From positions 1 to 46,461 of the forward strand of contig UQZH01000011.1 of the NCBI GenBank assembly GCA_900545445.1: a stretch of DNA of 46,461 nucleotides. Reading direction: 5' to 3'. The DNA comes from an uncultured Collinsella sp. GTDB taxonomy: Bacteria > Actinomycetota > Coriobacteriia > Coriobacteriales > Coriobacteriaceae. The position numbers and the translations under genes were made by a program. The notes beneath the pieces are model-generated. The model searched no databases. It was not told the origin of the DNA and saw nothing but the letters and a program-made list of their open reading frames with translations. Positions 7,975-16,626 of the stretch are shown here, piece after piece (position 1 is the first letter of the stretch; every line of letters begins with the position of its first letter).

Positions 7975-9495
7975 TTGCCGGTGAGAGAGGAGAGCCCCCG
8001 ACAGAATATGAGGAGGCCCGACTCGGACCGTGCTTCCTCGCAGTGCATCACGCCGCGCGCCGGTCGTCGCACGCAGGGCATCGGCGAACGTTATATCGCC
8101 GGCGTCCCCGCACGTATCATGCGACCCCGCCTGGTCTTTTTGACCTGCCTGTTCTCGCTGGTCTGTTTTGGCCTGCTTATGGTGTACTCGGCTTCTTCAG
8201 TCGAGGCGCTTCACGAGAACGACTCCGCGACCTACTTTTTGTTCCGGCAGTTTATGTTCACTGTCGTCGGTGTTGCTGCCCTCGAGTTCATCGCGCGCGT
8301 TGCACCCGATAGCTGGTTTGGCGAAGGGGCGCTTAAACTTGCCCTTATCGCTATGATGATCTTGCTGCTTGCGGTGTTCCTCTTTGGTAGCGGCAGCCGT
8401 GGCGCTACGCGTTGGCTGAGCATTGCCGGCATTCAGTTTCAGCCATCGGAGTTTCTCAAGCCGTTTGCCATTGCCTATTCTGCCATCATGCTCGATCGCG
8501 TGTTTTCGCCCGGCGGTAACATCAATGAGTTCCTTAAGGGCATGGGCTTATATTTGGGCATATCGCTCGTCTTGATTTTTATTCAGCCCGACTTTGGCAC
8601 CATCCTGATTATTCTGTTGACGATCATGTGCATGGCGCTCTTTGCCGGCCTTGACCCAAAATACATTATCGGTGCGATTCTTGCTGGCGCCGTCATCATC
8701 GTGATCGCTCTTGTCGTCGAGCCGTACCGTATGGTGCGCATTCAGGTTCTCTTGAACCCTTGGGCAGATGAATATGGAGACGGGTATCAGGCAACGCTCG
8801 CCATTATGGCGTTTGCTTCGGGCGGACTGTTCGGCCGCGGTATCGGCAACTCAACCATGAAGTACTCGTATTTGCCCGAGGCTCACAACGACTACATCCT
8901 GGCCATCATTGGCGAGGAGGTTGGCTTTTTGGGGACGCTGCTGTTTTTCTTGGTGTTTGCGATGCTGATCTACTCGGCGTTTCGAATTGCCGAGCAGGCC
9001 GCCGATCGTCGCGGGGCGCTCATGGCTTCGGGCTCTGCGGTTATCCTCGCGGTGCAGTTTTTGATCAACGCGCTGGGTATTCTCAACGTGTTTCCTATGA
9101 CGGGTAAGCCGCTGCCGTTTATCAGCTATGGCGGCTCGTCGATTATCGTGTCGCTCATGCTCGCCGGGCTTATTTTGCGCGTGTCGCACGAGAGCGCTCG
9201 ACGCGATGAATACGATCGTCGTCGCGATAGCTTTGCCGTTATGGACGAGAGCACTGCCGGTGTTCCCCATACGCGTGGGGAGCGCTCGTCGCGTGGCGGT
9301 TTTACCGTCTTGAACGGTTTTGCTTCGGAGTCGGATGCTCGTCCGCGCTCGGTGCCGCAGAGTCGCCCGCAACGACCGACGCCGCGCAATACGGGTGGCG
9401 GATATAATCGGATCGACTTGAATTCGGACCCGTCGGCGCGCTTGCGCACCGACGACCAGGGGCCGCGCGTACGAAGGGACTACCATGACCGATAA
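7975..9495 (+). CDS. ftsW: Lipid II polymerase FtsW (SEDS family)
   Basis: 506 aa multi-pass SEDS glycosyltransferase that polymerises lipid II at the septum with FtsI. Conserved features include the LMVYSASS first-helix motif, FQPSEFLKP (residues about 156-164), PDFGT, the large loop with EAHNDYILAIIGEE, and PLPFISYGGSS near the end of the membrane domain. The first ~45 residues and the last ~95 are Arg/Ser/Gly/Pro-rich and predicted disordered. The start may be TTG 7975 or GTG 7981; neither has a strong ribosome binding site, which fits coupling to murD 3 bp upstream. It overlaps murG by 11 bp. Confidence 0.94.
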   Translation: MPVREESPRQNMRRPDSDRASSQCITPRAGRRTQGIGERYIAGVPARIMRPRLVFLTCLFSLVCFGLLMVYSASSVEALHENDSATYFLFRQFMFTVVGVAALEFIARVAPDSWFGEGALKLALIAMMILLLAVFLFGSGSRGATRWLSIAGIQFQPSEFLKPFAIAYSAIMLDRVFSPGGNINEFLKGMGLYLGISLVLIFIQPDFGTILIILLTIMCMALFAGLDPKYIIGAILAGAVIIVIALVVEPYRMVRIQVLLNPWADEYGDGYQATLAIMAFASGGLFGRGIGNSTMKYSYLPEAHNDYILAIIGEEVGFLGTLLFFLVFAMLIYSAFRIAEQAADRRGALMASGSAVILAVQFLINALGILNVFPMTGKPLPFISYGGSSIIVSLMLAGLILRVSHESARRDEYDRRRDSFAVMDESTAGVPHTRGERSSRGGFTVLNGFASESDARPRSVPQSRPQRPTPRNTGGGYNRIDLNSDPSARLRTDDQGPRVRRDYHDR

Positions 9496-10600
9496 GATGA
9501 CCGTTGCTATCGCAGCCGGCGGCACGGCGGGACATATCAACCCCGCACTTGCCTTGGCCGAGGAGCTACGTGACCGTGGCCACCACGTTGTGTTTGTGGG
9601 TCAGTCGCATAAGCTCGAGGGTCGTCTGGTTCCCGAGGCAGGGTTCGATTTTGTGCCGATTACGGTTACGGGCTTCGACCGCTCTCGCCCTTGGACGGCA
9701 TTGAGCTCGCTGTGGCGTGTCTATAAGGCGAAGCGCGCGCTCGGCAGCCATTTTTCTAAAGCCTGCAAGCCCGATGTCGCTATAGGTTTTGGCGCCTATG
9801 TCGAGGTCCCGCTTCTGGGCTGGTGCAAAGACGCGGGCATTCCGTATCTGCTGCATGAACAGAACTCCGTTCCGGGCCTTGCTAACAAGATGATGAGTTC
9901 GCATGCCGCCCGCGTTTGCATCTCGGTGCCGGCAGCACGTTCCGTGTTTGAGCGTGAGGGCGATCCTGACCATGTGCTCATGACCGGCAACCCCGTGCGC
10001 CGTTCTGTGATCGAGGGGGATCGGGTTCGCGGTCGCAGGGCTCTCGACGTGCCTGAGGACGCCACACTCCTGCTGGTTTTTGGCGGCTCACTTGGTGCTC
10101 AACATCTTAATGAGCGCGTGGCTTCGCTTAAAAACGAGTTGCTCTCGCGCGATAATCTCTATGTTTTGCATTCGACGGGCGCCGATGGCTTCGAGGACAC
10201 CGAGCGTGCTCTTGCCCTGATGCCCGAGGAGGCGAAGCGGTATCGCGTCCAGCCCTACATCGACAATATGGGCGATATGCTGGCCGCGGCCGATTTGGTC
10301 CTCTCGCGCTCGGGCGCTTCGAGCGTTGCCGAAATCGCGGCCCTTGCCACACCTTCGGTACTGGTGCCGTATCCGCATGCGACGGCCGATCATCAGACCA
10401 CCAATGCCCGCTATCTGGTCGATGCCGGTGCTGGCGTGCTCTGCGCCGATGCCGATATTGATACCCAGGCGTTTGCCGATGAGCTGCTGCATCTTATCGA
10501 TGATGCGCAGGCGCGCGATGCCATGCGTCAGGCGGCTCGCGGTTTGGCCCAGGACCGCGCTGCCGTCCTTTTGGCAGACGCGGTAGAAGGATTGCGTTAG
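9485..10600 (+). CDS. murG: UDP-GlcNAc:lipid I GlcNAc transferase MurG
   Basis: 371 aa peripheral membrane GT28 glycosyltransferase that converts lipid I to lipid II. The N-terminal G-loop GGTAGHINP is at residues 12-20, the second G-loop FGGSLGAQ near 199-206, and the acceptor/donor-site segments LHEQNSVPGLANK and SRSGASSVAEIAALATPSVLVPYPHATADHQTTNA are intact. Length is typical. AAGGGA precedes the ATG, which lies inside the last codons of ftsW. Confidence 0.95.
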   Translation: MTDKMTVAIAAGGTAGHINPALALAEELRDRGHHVVFVGQSHKLEGRLVPEAGFDFVPITVTGFDRSRPWTALSSLWRVYKAKRALGSHFSKACKPDVAIGFGAYVEVPLLGWCKDAGIPYLLHEQNSVPGLANKMMSSHAARVCISVPAARSVFEREGDPDHVLMTGNPVRRSVIEGDRVRGRRALDVPEDATLLLVFGGSLGAQHLNERVASLKNELLSRDNLYVLHSTGADGFEDTERALALMPEEAKRYRVQPYIDNMGDMLAAADLVLSRSGASSVAEIAALATPSVLVPYPHATADHQTTNARYLVDAGAGVLCADADIDTQAFADELLHLIDDAQARDAMRQAARGLAQDRAAVLLADAVEGLR

Positions 10601-10697
10601 TTAGACGGGATATCGCGGGTCGCCCTCGCGCGGATGCGGTAGGTGCGGTACAGTAGACGGGTTACAGGCAGTGTTTACGCAAGGAGTACACGAGCAC

Positions 10698-12116
10698 ATG
10701 GCTGATTCCCAGACTGCAACCTCCGCGCCCGATTTCAAGAGCGCCCATTTTATCGGTATCGGTGGCGCCGGCATGAGCGGCATCGCCCTCGTCCTTCACG
10801 AACGCGGCTATGTCGTTACCGGCTCCGACCTTAAGACGTCGCGCTATATTCGCCAGCTTACCCGCGCCGGCGTGAAGGTGCATGTGGGCCATGAGGCCGC
10901 CACCATCGACGAGGTCAAGCCCGACGTCGTCGTGGTCTCTACCGCTATTCCCGAGTCCAACCCCGAGCTCGTCCGTGCGCGCGAGCTGGGTATTCCCGTG
11001 TGGCCTCGCGCCAAGATGCTCTCGGCTCTGGGCCACGGCTACACCACCGTCGCCGTCGCCGGTACTCACGGCAAGACCACGACCTCTTCGATGTGTGCCA
11101 CCATGCTCGACCGCATGGGTCTGGACCCCAGCTTCCTGATCGGTGGCATTGTTGAGGGCTACGATACCAACGGCAAGAACGGCTCGGGCGACTATTTTGT
11201 CGCCGAGGCGGATGAGTCCGACAGCTCCTTCCTGTTCCTTAACCCCAATGTGGTCATCGTGACCAACGTCGAGGCCGACCATCTCGATCATTACTCGGGT
11301 ATCGAGGAGATCGAGGCCACCTTCGCCAAGTTTATGAGTCTGGTGGGCGAGGACGGCACGGTCATCGTCTGTGGCGAGGACCCGCATCTGGTCGAGCTTG
11401 CCAAGTCGACGGGCCGTCATGTGCTTTCCTATGGCTTTGCCGAGACCAACGACATCGTCTGCGTGCATCCGGATGTCAAGGGCATCCAGAGCGACTTTAT
11501 CGTTCGCTTTGAGGACGGCACCGAGCACGCTGTCGAGATTAAGAGCAACCCCGGTCGTCACAACATGCTCAACGCCACGGCCGTCTTGACCGTCGCCCAT
11601 GTCCTAGGCCTCGATATCGACGCCGCCGCTAAGGCACTTTCGAGTTTTGAAGGCGTCCGCCGTCGCTTTACCCACGTGGGCGATATCGACGGCATCACGG
11701 TGGTTGACGATTACGGCCATCATCCCACCGAGATCAAGGCGACGCTCGCTGCTGCCTCTTCGCTGGGCTACAAACATGTCGACGTCGTGTTCCAGCCGCA
11801 CCGCTATTCGCGCCTGCAGGCTCTGTGCGATGACTTTGCCGACGCATTCGCCAATGCTGACAAGCTGCTGTTGATTGACGTGTTCTCTGCCGGCGAGATG
11901 CCCATCCCGGGTGTCACGTCCAAGATGCTTGCCGATACCGTGCGCGCCAAGCATCCCGGCAAGGAGGTCGTGTACTGCTCGAGCCGTCTTGAGCTCAATG
12001 AGGAGCTCGAGAAAATGGTGGGCGAGGGCGATTTGCTGCTTACCATGGGCGCCGGCGACGTCACGACGGTCGGCCCCGAGTTCATCGAGTATCTGACTGC
12101 CAAGAAAGACGCTTAA
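10698..12116 (+). CDS. murC: UDP-MurNAc:L-alanine ligase MurC
   Basis: 472 aa Mur ligase that adds L-alanine to UDP-MurNAc. The N-terminal GIGGAGMSGIA nucleotide-binding loop, the ATP loop GTHGKTTTSSM (Lys about 126), EADESDSSFL, TNVEADHLDHY and DDYGHHPTEI mark MurC rather than the other ligases. I choose the ATG at 10698 with AAGGAG 11 nt upstream; an in-frame GTG at 10671 would add nine residues not seen in the family. The 97-bp gap before it has a TACAGT hexamer (10649-10654) that could be an internal promoter. Confidence 0.95.
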   Translation: MADSQTATSAPDFKSAHFIGIGGAGMSGIALVLHERGYVVTGSDLKTSRYIRQLTRAGVKVHVGHEAATIDEVKPDVVVVSTAIPESNPELVRARELGIPVWPRAKMLSALGHGYTTVAVAGTHGKTTTSSMCATMLDRMGLDPSFLIGGIVEGYDTNGKNGSGDYFVAEADESDSSFLFLNPNVVIVTNVEADHLDHYSGIEEIEATFAKFMSLVGEDGTVIVCGEDPHLVELAKSTGRHVLSYGFAETNDIVCVHPDVKGIQSDFIVRFEDGTEHAVEIKSNPGRHNMLNATAVLTVAHVLGLDIDAAAKALSSFEGVRRRFTHVGDIDGITVVDDYGHHPTEIKATLAAASSLGYKHVDVVFQPHRYSRLQALCDDFADAFANADKLLLIDVFSAGEMPIPGVTSKMLADTVRAKHPGKEVVYCSSRLELNEELEKMVGEGDLLLTMGAGDVTTVGPEFIEYLTAKKDA

Positions 12117-12121
12117 ACCCC

Positions 12122-13033
12122 ATGGGTCTGTTTAACGCCGTCATGGCGCTTTCGGGCATGATCGATACGGACGTAATTGAGGATGAACGCCTCGCGCGCC
12201 ATACGAGCTATCGTATCGGCGGCAAGGCGGACCTCTTTGTGACGTGTCACAGCTATCATGCCTTGCGTCGCGCCGTGGCGGTGCTCGATCGTGAGCAGGT
12301 GCCGTGGGTCATTATCGGCAAGGGATCTAATCTGCTTGTTGCCGATGCAGGCTATCGCGGCGCCGTCATTTCGTTGGGGCGTGAGTTCCAGCGTACGGTT
12401 GTCGCCGAAGACGGTTGTACGCTGACGGTCGGTGCGGGCGTAATATTCGCTCGCCTAGTCAACGACGCGCTGTCGCGCAGCCTTTCGGGCCTTGAGTTTG
12501 CGGTCGGTATTCCCGGCTCCGTTGGCGGCGCCGTGTCCATGAATGCCGGCACGCGAACCGAGTGGATTGGCTCGCTGGTCGAAGATGTCGTTACGTTTGA
12601 CCCGAGCTCCGGCATCAAGCATTACGCGGGCTCGGAGATCGCTTGGGGCTACCGTGAATGCAGCCTGCCGCGTAACGAGATCATTCTGGAATGCGTGCTC
12701 AAGCTCAAACCTGCGCCCAAGGCCGATATCCGTGAACGTATGGAGCGGTACCTGACGCGGCGTAAGCGCACACAGCCCATGGGCTGTGCATCCTGCGGGT
12801 CGGTATTTCGCAACCCGCCCGATGCGAGCGTGGGCAAGCTTATCGAGGATTGTGGATTAAAGGGTTTTTCGGTTGGCGGCGCGGAAGTTTCGCCCGTACA
12901 CGCTAATTTTATCGTTAATAACGGAACCGCCTCGGCCGATGACGTGGCCGCGGTTATCAGACATGTGCACGGAAAGGTGAGGGAGGCGTATGGCATCGAG
13001 CTCAGACCGGAAGTTAAATTCCTCGGCTTCTAG
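12122..13033 (+). CDS. murB: UDP-N-acetylenolpyruvoylglucosamine reductase MurB
   Basis: 303 aa FAD-dependent reductase forming UDP-MurNAc. The FAD-binding HTSYRIGGKADL, IGKGSNLLVAD, GIPGSVGGAVSMNAG and GYRECS motifs are present. The catalytic region reads CGSVFRNP, with the Ser that protonates the substrate, followed by the C-terminal SPVHANFIVN motif. The compact C-terminus matches the type II (Gram-positive) form. It begins 5 bp after murC, and ftsQ starts within its last 44 bp. MurB in this position is common in clusters that also hold ftsQ. Confidence 0.94.
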   Translation: MGLFNAVMALSGMIDTDVIEDERLARHTSYRIGGKADLFVTCHSYHALRRAVAVLDREQVPWVIIGKGSNLLVADAGYRGAVISLGREFQRTVVAEDGCTLTVGAGVIFARLVNDALSRSLSGLEFAVGIPGSVGGAVSMNAGTRTEWIGSLVEDVVTFDPSSGIKHYAGSEIAWGYRECSLPRNEIILECVLKLKPAPKADIRERMERYLTRRKRTQPMGCASCGSVFRNPPDASVGKLIEDCGLKGFSVGGAEVSPVHANFIVNNGTASADDVAAVIRHVHGKVREAYGIELRPEVKFLGF

Positions 13034-14258
13034 AGCATCGAAACCAACCTTCCGCCGCGCCGGAGGGCGTTCCGGCGCACCGTCTCAGCCTCAACGTAAG
13101 TCCGTTATGCCTTCTAAGCCTGCTGGGTCCGTGCGGCCTGCCAAACGTTCGACTGTCGGTTCGCAGCTTGGCGGACGCCCCGCGGCCAAAAATGTTGCTC
13201 GTCCGGTGGCACGTCCCTCGGTGACGCCCAAACCGGCGATGGGCGCCATACCTTCTCGCCCCATAGCGTCGCCCAAGCCCTCGTTGGGGGCAAAGGTGAC
13301 GCGTCCCGGTCGCGCGCTGGGTGCATCTAAGCCACGTATGCTGACGTCGGTGTCGGCCTCCGCAAAACCGCAATCGGGCAAAAAGGGCTCTAATCCGTTG
13401 TCATCGATCGGCGCCCTGGCAAATCATGCGGCGGGTGCCGCTTCTGCCGTTAAGGGCAAGGGCAAAATCGCGGGCGGCATCCTTGCCGCTCTGGCAGTGC
13501 TTGCAGTCGTTGCCGTCGTCGTCATTAACTCTGGCCTGTTCGCCGCTACCGATATTCAGATCCAGGGCAGCGAGCATGTGACCAAGCACGATGCCATCCA
13601 GCTGATCGATCTGCCCGAGGACACGTCGCTGTTCAATGTGAATCCCGACCAGATCACCGAGGGCCTCAAGCAAAATCCGTGGGTTTCGGGCGTGGATGTT
13701 CAGCGTCAATTTCCCCATACGCTCATCATCACGCCGACGGAACGCAAGGTTATCGCAATTGCCTACATTAGCTCCGACGATCTTGCATGGGCGATCGGGG
13801 ACGATGACACATGGATTGCACCGCTGTCTACCTCGGTCGATGTTGACGACCAGGGCAATGTCATCACAACGGGGGAGGGTGCCAACACCCTAAACGGCAT
13901 CGATGCCGCCCTGGCGCTCGCCAAACATTACGGAGCCGTGCTGCTGACCGATGTCTCGGCCGATGTCGCGCCGGTTTCGGGGCAAGCGGTAAATTCCAAG
14001 GCGGTCAAGGCCGGCCTGGATTACGTCCGCGGATTCTCGAGCGAGTTCCTGGGCCAGGTCAAGGATATTTCCACGCCCTCGGTCGAGGCCATCTCGGCGA
14101 ATCTCGATAACGGTATCGAGGTGTCGCTCGGAGATTCGGATGACATTGCCAAAAAGGAGCGTATCGTTACCAAGCTGCTTTCGCAGGTGGAGGGCGTGAC
14201 GTATATCAACGTTCGATCTCCTGGCAACTATACGTTTAGGAACGCACCGACCTCGTAG
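12990..14258 (+). CDS. ftsQ: Cell division protein FtsQ (POTRA domain)
   Basis: 422 aa bitopic septum protein linking FtsL/FtsB to the divisome. It has an exceptionally long basic, Pro/Ser/Ala/Lys/Arg-rich cytoplasmic tail (1-155), a membrane segment at about 160-180, a POTRA domain at about 185-255 (IQIQGSEHVTKHDAIQ...NPWVSGVDVQRQFPHTLIITPTER) and a beta-type C-terminal domain. The ATG at 12990 overlaps murB; AAGGTGAGGGAGG precedes it. Usual FtsQ proteins have 20-100 residues before the membrane helix, so this tail is at the long end. Confidence 0.9.
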   Translation: MASSSDRKLNSSASRASKPTFRRAGGRSGAPSQPQRKSVMPSKPAGSVRPAKRSTVGSQLGGRPAAKNVARPVARPSVTPKPAMGAIPSRPIASPKPSLGAKVTRPGRALGASKPRMLTSVSASAKPQSGKKGSNPLSSIGALANHAAGAASAVKGKGKIAGGILAALAVLAVVAVVVINSGLFAATDIQIQGSEHVTKHDAIQLIDLPEDTSLFNVNPDQITEGLKQNPWVSGVDVQRQFPHTLIITPTERKVIAIAYISSDDLAWAIGDDDTWIAPLSTSVDVDDQGNVITTGEGANTLNGIDAALALAKHYGAVLLTDVSADVAPVSGQAVNSKAVKAGLDYVRGFSSEFLGQVKDISTPSVEAISANLDNGIEVSLGDSDDIAKKERIVTKLLSQVEGVTYINVRSPGNYTFRNAPTS

Positions 14259-14456
14259 CGTCTTCTGGCCTTTGTTGACGGGGCATACCGCGCCGTTTAT
14301 CTGGTTTGTTTGGTTTTCACCGTCAATTATTTGACTGATACGTTCATAATGTGCAAACATAATACGGTTTACCTTTGCATTTACTTTCAACTTGAAGGTT
14401 AATGTGCGCAGGGGTCAACCCATGCTATGGCAATAACCTTTGTTCGGAGGACCGAC
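14259..14456 (+). promoter_or_regulatory. ftsZ upstream region and leader
   Basis: This 198-bp AT-rich gap is the clearest place in the cluster for a separate ftsZ promoter. CATAAT occurs at 14345-14350 and 14358-14363, but I cannot pair either with a well-spaced -35. Symmetric sequences: GTCAA/TTGAC (14322-14326/14331-14335), TTCAA-C-TTGAA (14386-14396) and AAGGTTA/TAACCTT (14395-14401/14434-14440). ACCTTTG occurs directly at 14371-14377 and 14436-14442, so AAGGT could pair with either side. GGAGG at 14446-14450 is the ribosome binding site that fixes the ftsZ start. Confidence 0.4.
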
Positions 14457-15611
14457 ATGCACGAGACAGAGATCAACAACTACCTTGCCGTCATTAAGGT
14501 GGTCGGCGTCGGCGGCGGCGGTACCAACGCGGTCAATCGAATGATCGAAGAGGGTATCCGCGGCGTCGAGTTTGTTGCCATCAACACCGATGCTCAGGCA
14601 CTCGCGATCTCTGATGCCGATATCAAGGTGCACATCGGCACCGACCTGACCCGCGGCCTGGGCGCTGGCGCCAACCCCGAGGTCGGCCGTAAGGCCGCCG
14701 ATGAGTCCCGCGACGACATCGCCGAGGCGCTCGCTGGCGCCGATATGGTGTTCATCACCTGCGGCGAGGGCGGCGGCACCGGTACCGGCGCTGCCCCCAT
14801 CGTTGCCGATATCGCGATGAACGAGGTCGGCGCGCTGACCGTCGCCGTCGTGACCAAGCCCTTTACGTTTGAGGGCCGCAAGCGCAAGAAGAGCGCCGAA
14901 GAAGGCATTAAGACGCTTTCCGACTGCGTCGACACCATGATCGTTATCCCTAACGACAAGCTGCTCGACATCGCCGAGAAGAAGACCACCATGCTTGAGG
15001 CCTTCGCAATCGCCGATGGCGTCCTTTCCCAGGGCACCCAGGGCATCACCGACCTCATCACCGTCCCCGGTATCATCAACCTGGACTTCGCCGATGTTAA
15101 GACCATCATGAAGCAGGCCGGTACCGCCATGATGGGTATCGGTACCGCTTCTGGGGACACCCGTGCCGTCGACGCTGCCCAGCAGGCTATTTCCAGCCCG
15201 CTGCTCGAGAGCTCCATCGATGGCGCTACGCGCGTCCTGCTTTCCATTGCCGGTTCCAAGGACCTGGGCATTCAGGAGATCAGCGACGCCGCCGACGTTG
15301 TCGCCAACGCCGTCGACCCCGAGGCCAACATCATCTTCGGTACCGTTGTCGACGAGTCCCTGGGCGATCAGGTGCGTATTACCGTCATCGCTACGGGCTT
15401 CTCCGACTCCAACGTCAACCGTCAGGACGAGCTCTTCGCTGCACAGCAGTCCCAGAGCAAGGCCGCTGCTTCTACCGAGCCGCAGCGCACCGCTCCTGCC
15501 ACGAGCCCGGCTCAGGCTGCCCCGACTCGCAACGTCGGTGGTACCGAGCTCCCCAACTTTGGCAACGACCAGTTTGAGCTTCCTGACTTCCTCAAGCGCG
15601 GCAGCTTCTAG
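14457..15611 (+). CDS. ftsZ: Tubulin-like cell division GTPase FtsZ
   Basis: 384 aa GTPase that polymerises into the Z ring. The GTP-binding GVGGGGTNAVNRM (about 17-29), tubulin signature GGGTGTGAAP (about 103-112) and T7 loop NLDFADVKTIM are intact. A variable linker rich in Q/A/S/P precedes the C-terminal peptide ELPDFLKR, the site bound by SepF or similar tethers. I start at the ATG at 14457 with GGAGG 6 nt upstream; an in-frame ATG at 14427 would add ten residues and lacks such a site. No ftsA is nearby; SepF, encoded at 21978, is the likely membrane anchor. Confidence 0.97.
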   Translation: MHETEINNYLAVIKVVGVGGGGTNAVNRMIEEGIRGVEFVAINTDAQALAISDADIKVHIGTDLTRGLGAGANPEVGRKAADESRDDIAEALAGADMVFITCGEGGGTGTGAAPIVADIAMNEVGALTVAVVTKPFTFEGRKRKKSAEEGIKTLSDCVDTMIVIPNDKLLDIAEKKTTMLEAFAIADGVLSQGTQGITDLITVPGIINLDFADVKTIMKQAGTAMMGIGTASGDTRAVDAAQQAISSPLLESSIDGATRVLLSIAGSKDLGIQEISDAADVVANAVDPEANIIFGTVVDESLGDQVRITVIATGFSDSNVNRQDELFAAQQSQSKAAASTEPQRTAPATSPAQAAPTRNVGGTELPNFGNDQFELPDFLKRGSF

Positions 15612-15636
15612 TTCGTTTTTCTCAGCGACCTGTATG

Positions 15637-15665
15637 GGGTGCGTCCGATTGGGCGCACCCTTTTT
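15637..15665 (+). terminator. Rho-independent terminator of the dcw cluster
   Basis: GGGTGCG (15637-15643) pairs with CGCACCC (15654-15660) over a 10-nt loop and is followed directly by TTTTT. It lies 25 bp after the ftsZ stop codon. Confidence 0.9.
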
Positions 15666-15702
15666 GTTGTGTTTTGCCTTTGTAAACGAAAGCCTCCAAT
15701 CT

Positions 15703-15724
15703 CCTTACGTTCCCCTTACGTTTA
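15703..15724 (+). promoter_or_regulatory. PHO-box-like 11-bp direct repeats before pgeF-pst
   Basis: Two adjacent 11-mers, CCTTACGTTCC (15703-15713) and CCTTACGTTTA (15714-15724), match at 9 of 11 positions. PhoP/PhoB response regulators bind tandem 11-bp direct repeats in front of pst operons, so period and location fit. TATCCT (15742-15747) is a possible -10, though its distance from the repeats is greater than in the classical E. coli arrangement. The repeats are seen; the regulator is inferred and no phoP/phoR lies in this window. Confidence 0.55.
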
Positions 15725-15825
15725 GCCCCTACCGCTGCGGGTATCCTTTTGATGAAGTATGGCAGCCGTGTGGCACGGACTGCTGCGGCGTCGCCGCGAT
15801 ACTTGTGTTATTAGGAGGCTTTAGT

Positions 15826-16626
15826 ATGGCAGCACGTGCGGACAGCGTTTCGCGTGTCGACCATGATGGAGTTACGTTGGTAGAGGGCGCGACGCACGAT
15901 GTTCGCTTTGCTTTTACCGAACGCGCCGGCGGTGTTTCCGAAGATGCGTACTCCTCACTCAATCTGGGCTCGCATGTTGGCGATGACCCCTTTGCCGTTC
16001 AAGAAAATCGTCGCCGCGCACTCGAGGCCTTGGGTGCCGCCGAGTGCGAGCACAACCTGCTTGTTCCCAATCAAGTACACGGTGACCATGTCGTGACGGT
16101 GACCTCGAACGGTGCTGATGATCTCGAGAACATTCGCGAGCAGATTGCCGAGGGCTGCGATGCCATCGTCTGCATGGCCCGTGAGGTACCCGTGATGCTC
16201 TGCTTTGCCGATTGCGTTCCCGTGGTGCTGGTGGCTCCCGGCGGCTTTGCCGTGGTGCACTCTGGCTGGAAGGGCACGATTGCGCGCATTTCCGCCAAGG
16301 CGTGCCAAGCGCTCTGCGAGGCGGCTGGCTGCAAGCCGGACGACATCTCTGCCTACATTGGGCCCCATATCCTGGGCGACGAGTACGAGGTGTCCCAAGA
16401 ACTTATGGATCGCTTTGCCGCCGAGTTCGCGTGCATCGATGCCTCTGCTTCTCGTATGCTCGATCTTTCCGCCGCCATTCGCGAGGCGCTGATGGACGCC
16501 GGCGTCGAGGCGAGCAGCATTGTGGACACCAAGCTTTCCACCGTTCGTCAGAACGACCGCTTTTATTCCTACCGCAACGAGGGCGGCACCTGTGGGCGCC
16601 ATGCTGCGATCGGCGTGATGCTATGA
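15826..16626 (+). CDS. pgeF: Purine nucleoside phosphorylase, YfiH/LACC1 (DUF152) family
   Basis: 266 aa member of the YfiH family, once annotated as polyphenol oxidase (laccase domain) and now known to act as a purine nucleoside phosphorylase/adenosine deaminase-type enzyme. The family metal/active-site motifs are present: FTERAGGVS, NQVHGDHV, FADCVPVVL, HSGWKGTIARI and GPHI...YEV, with R-Q-N-D-RFYSYR near the end. The ATG at 15826 has TAGGAGGC 6 nt upstream; the open frame extends far upstream but that part overlaps ftsZ in another frame. Its stop overlaps the pstS start (ATGCTATGA), so it is probably translated with pstS. Confidence 0.9.
   Translation: MAARADSVSRVDHDGVTLVEGATHDVRFAFTERAGGVSEDAYSSLNLGSHVGDDPFAVQENRRRALEALGAAECEHNLLVPNQVHGDHVVTVTSNGADDLENIREQIAEGCDAIVCMAREVPVMLCFADCVPVVLVAPGGFAVVHSGWKGTIARISAKACQALCEAAGCKPDDISAYIGPHILGDEYEVSQELMDRFAAEFACIDASASRMLDLSAAIREALMDAGVEASSIVDTKLSTVRQNDRFYSYRNEGGTCGRHAAIGVML

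Noticed and set aside
10671..10697. Upstream GTG start for murC
   Set aside because: AAGGAG lies after this codon and is correctly placed for ATG 10698; the extra residues are not part of the family.
15163..15825. Long N-terminal extension of the pgeF frame
   Set aside because: It overlaps ftsZ and the terminator region; the first well-placed ribosome binding site and the start of homology are at 15826.
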